Source: an uncultured bacterium (GTDB taxonomy: Bacteria > Bacillota > Clostridia > Oscillospirales > Oscillospiraceae). From it: a stretch of 7,640 bases of DNA. How positions within the stretch are numbered: position 1 is the first letter of the stretch; every line of letters starts with the position of its first letter. Of this stretch, positions 6,573-7,640 are shown piece after piece. Made by a program: the position numbers and the translations under genes. Location: assembly GCA_949286295.1 (NCBI GenBank), contig CASECK010000149.1:1-7640 (forward strand), written 5' to 3'. Below the pieces are notes generated by a model. It searched no databases and was not told the DNA's origin. It saw nothing but the letters and a program-made list of their open reading frames with translations.

Positions 6573-6635
6573 CTATTGCCCAAAGTAGTACCCCATCCCC
6601 CGTTTGGTCCGAATAAACACGGGGTTGGCGGGGTC
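6573..6635 (-). repeat. walR-proximal copy of the 3'-end repeat
   Basis: The last 20 codons and stop of walR (DPANPVFIRTKRGMGYYFGQ) pair with 6357-6419. Similarity stops exactly at the Asp codon GAC on the upstream side. Confidence 0.9.
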
Positions 6636-7271
6636 GTCCTCAAACTTCTCCCGCAGGCGGCGGACCGCCACGTCCACAGCCCGCACGTCGCCCACGTACC
6701 CCTCGTAATTCCACACGTGTTCCATCAGAGCCTCCCGGGAAAACACCTTGCCCGGCTGCGCCGCCAGGTAGCGGATGAGGTCGTACTCCCGCTGGGTCAG
6801 CTCCATGGGCCGTCCATCCTGATAGACGGTGGCCCGCTCCTGGTCGATGACCACCCGCCCGCTCTCCCGGTGTCCGTCCTCCTCCGGGGAGAGGATGGGC
6901 GCCATGGCGCTGCGGCGGATGTTGGCCTTCACCCGGGCCATCAGCTCCCGGTTTTTGAAGGGCTTGGTGATATAGTCGTCCGCCCCCAGCTCCAGGCCCC
7001 GGACCTTGTCGTCCTCCTCCTCCCGGGCGGTGAGCATGACAATGGGGACGGCGCTGCCCGCCTGCCGGATTCTCCGGCACACGTCAAATCCGTCCATCCC
7101 CGGCAGCATCAGGTCCAAAAGCACCAGGTCCGGGTTCTGCTCCAGGGCCAGCTGCAGGCCGGTGGGGCCGTCCAGAGCCTCCAGCGTATCATACCCCTCC
7201 CGGGTCAAATTGAAGGACAGGATGTCCACAATGCTCTGCTCGTCCTCCACAATCAAAACGGTCTTTCCCAT
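6573..7271 (-). CDS. walR: WalR-type response regulator (OmpR/PhoB family)
   Basis: The 232-residue protein is a DNA-binding transcription factor that controls cell-wall remodelling genes when phosphorylated by its partner kinase. The receiver domain (about 3-118) has the acidic pair Glu9-Asp10, phospho-acceptor Asp53 in VLLDLMLPGMDG, Thr81 and Lys103 (TKPF). The C-terminal winged helix (about 130-232) carries LTQREYDLIRYLA, the recognition-helix region RAVDVAVRRLREKFEDDP and the wing IRTKRGMGYYFGQ. Length matches B. subtilis WalR (235). AAGGAGG (7288-7282) precedes either ATG at 7271 (10 nt, chosen) or GTG at 7274 (7 nt). Adjacent walK-yycH-yycI support WalR over PhoP/PhoB. The final 20 codons are duplicated 216 bp downstream, so the present C-terminus may have been supplied by an insertion; QAGS... 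aside, no key residue is missing. Confidence 0.92.
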   Translation of the reverse strand: MGKTVLIVEDEQSIVDILSFNLTREGYDTLEALDGPTGLQLALEQNPDLVLLDLMLPGMDGFDVCRRIRQAGSAVPIVMLTAREEEDDKVRGLELGADDYITKPFKNRELMARVKANIRRSAMAPILSPEEDGHRESGRVVIDQERATVYQDGRPMELTQREYDLIRYLAAQPGKVFSREALMEHVWNYEGYVGDVRAVDVAVRRLREKFEDDPANPVFIRTKRGMGYYFGQ

Positions 7272-7295
7272 CACAGGGCGGCCTCCTTCTTGTTT

Positions 7296-7640
7296 TTACA
7301 GGCCCAACAGGGCCTTGACCTTCAACGTGGTGGAGACCGTTTTGGCGTCGGTGATGGTCCCGTCCATCACCTGCTCCACCAGCCGGTCAAAGGGCATGGT
7401 GACCACGTCCAGAAATTCGTCCGCGTCCAGATGCTGGTCCCGGCGGGTCAGCTTCCGGGCCAGGTACATATGCAGCGCCTCGGTGCAAAACCCCGGCGAG
7501 GCCAGGGTGTACCCCAGATAGGTCCACTCCTCCGCCTCCAGCCCCGTCTCCTCGCTCAGCTCCCGCCGGGCGCCCAGCAGCCGGTCCTCTTCCGCCCCGT
7601 GGTCCAGCTTACCCGCGGGCAGTTCCAGCAGTATCTGGCC
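7296..7640 (-). CDS. nudF: Nudix hydrolase, ADP-ribose pyrophosphatase type (C-terminal 114 residues)
   Basis: Enzymes of this family split ADP-ribose into AMP and ribose 5-phosphate in the cytoplasm. The visible part begins GQILLELPAGKLDHG and contains the Nudix helix ARRELSEETGL, followed by WTYLGYTLASPGFCTEALHMYLA, in which the SPGF(C/S)xE block is typical of NudF-type proteins. It ends KALLGL at TAA (7298-7296). Relative to the canonical Gx5Ex7REUxEExGU, the Glu-to-REL spacing is kept but the leading Gly lies two residues too far upstream, so the loop is longer. About 70 N-terminal residues are expected beyond the window. Only 24 bp separate its stop from the walR ATG, and the walR SD lies in that gap, so it may share the walR transcript. 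Confidence 0.88.
   Translation of the reverse strand, partial: GQILLELPAGKLDHGAEEDRLLGARRELSEETGLEAEEWTYLGYTLASPGFCTEALHMYLARKLTRRDQHLDADEFLDVVTMPFDRLVEQVMDGTITDAKTVSTTLKVKALLGL

Noticed and set aside
6357..6575. Programmed read-through of the walR TAG into the in-frame second tail
   Set aside because: The frame is open for 71 codons, but the intervening peptide is Arg/Gly/Pro-rich with no domain, and open frames are common at this GC content. Nothing suggests a recoding signal.
1..7640. CRISPR array, tRNA, rRNA, transposase or phage genes
   Set aside because: I saw no regularly spaced repeats, cloverleaf sequences, transposase motifs or phage proteins on either strand.

Overview
The window is a compact, GC-rich (roughly two-thirds G+C by eye) bacterial region in which every credible gene lies on the minus strand. 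Transcription therefore runs from high to low coordinates. Gene content, strong AGGAGG-type ribosome binding sites and protein flavour suggest a high-GC Clostridia member of the Oscillospiraceae type (Flavonifractor/Pseudoflavonifractor-like). That placement is inference; no marker gene fixes it.

In transcription order the layout is: the C-terminal part of a Nudix hydrolase of the ADP-ribose pyrophosphatase type (7296-7640, cut by the window edge); a WalR/PhoB-like response regulator (6573-7271); a 278-bp spacer; a WalK-like sensor kinase (4510-6294); WalH/YycH (3168-4526, overlapping walK by 17 bp); WalI/YycI (2352-3164, 3 bp after walH); a glutamate racemase MurI (1447-2268); a THUMP-type RNA methyltransferase of the RlmL/YpsC family (288-1412); a 68-residue gene that copies the end of that methyltransferase (66-272); and the first 13 codons of a probable diacylglycerol kinase-family lipid kinase (1-41). 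Spacing is tight, and overlaps or short gaps with SD sequences inside the preceding gene suggest translational coupling.

Functionally this is the WalRK cell-wall homeostasis system with its two membrane-anchored kinase regulators, followed by the racemase that supplies D-glutamate for peptidoglycan. The usual walJ gene does not follow walI here.

The most unusual feature is that two genes each have a second copy of their own 3' end just downstream, in the same reading frame. Downstream of walR, the last 20 codons plus stop are repeated (60/63 bases identical) after 153 bp made almost entirely of consecutive GC-rich hairpins. Downstream of the methyltransferase, the last ~55 codons are repeated (147/165 bases identical), but with a new N-terminus and its own well-placed SD. 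Differences between those two copies are almost all synonymous (15 synonymous against 2 amino-acid-changing codons), so the copied tail was kept under protein-level constraint. Repeat offsets are 216 and 219 bp, both multiples of three.
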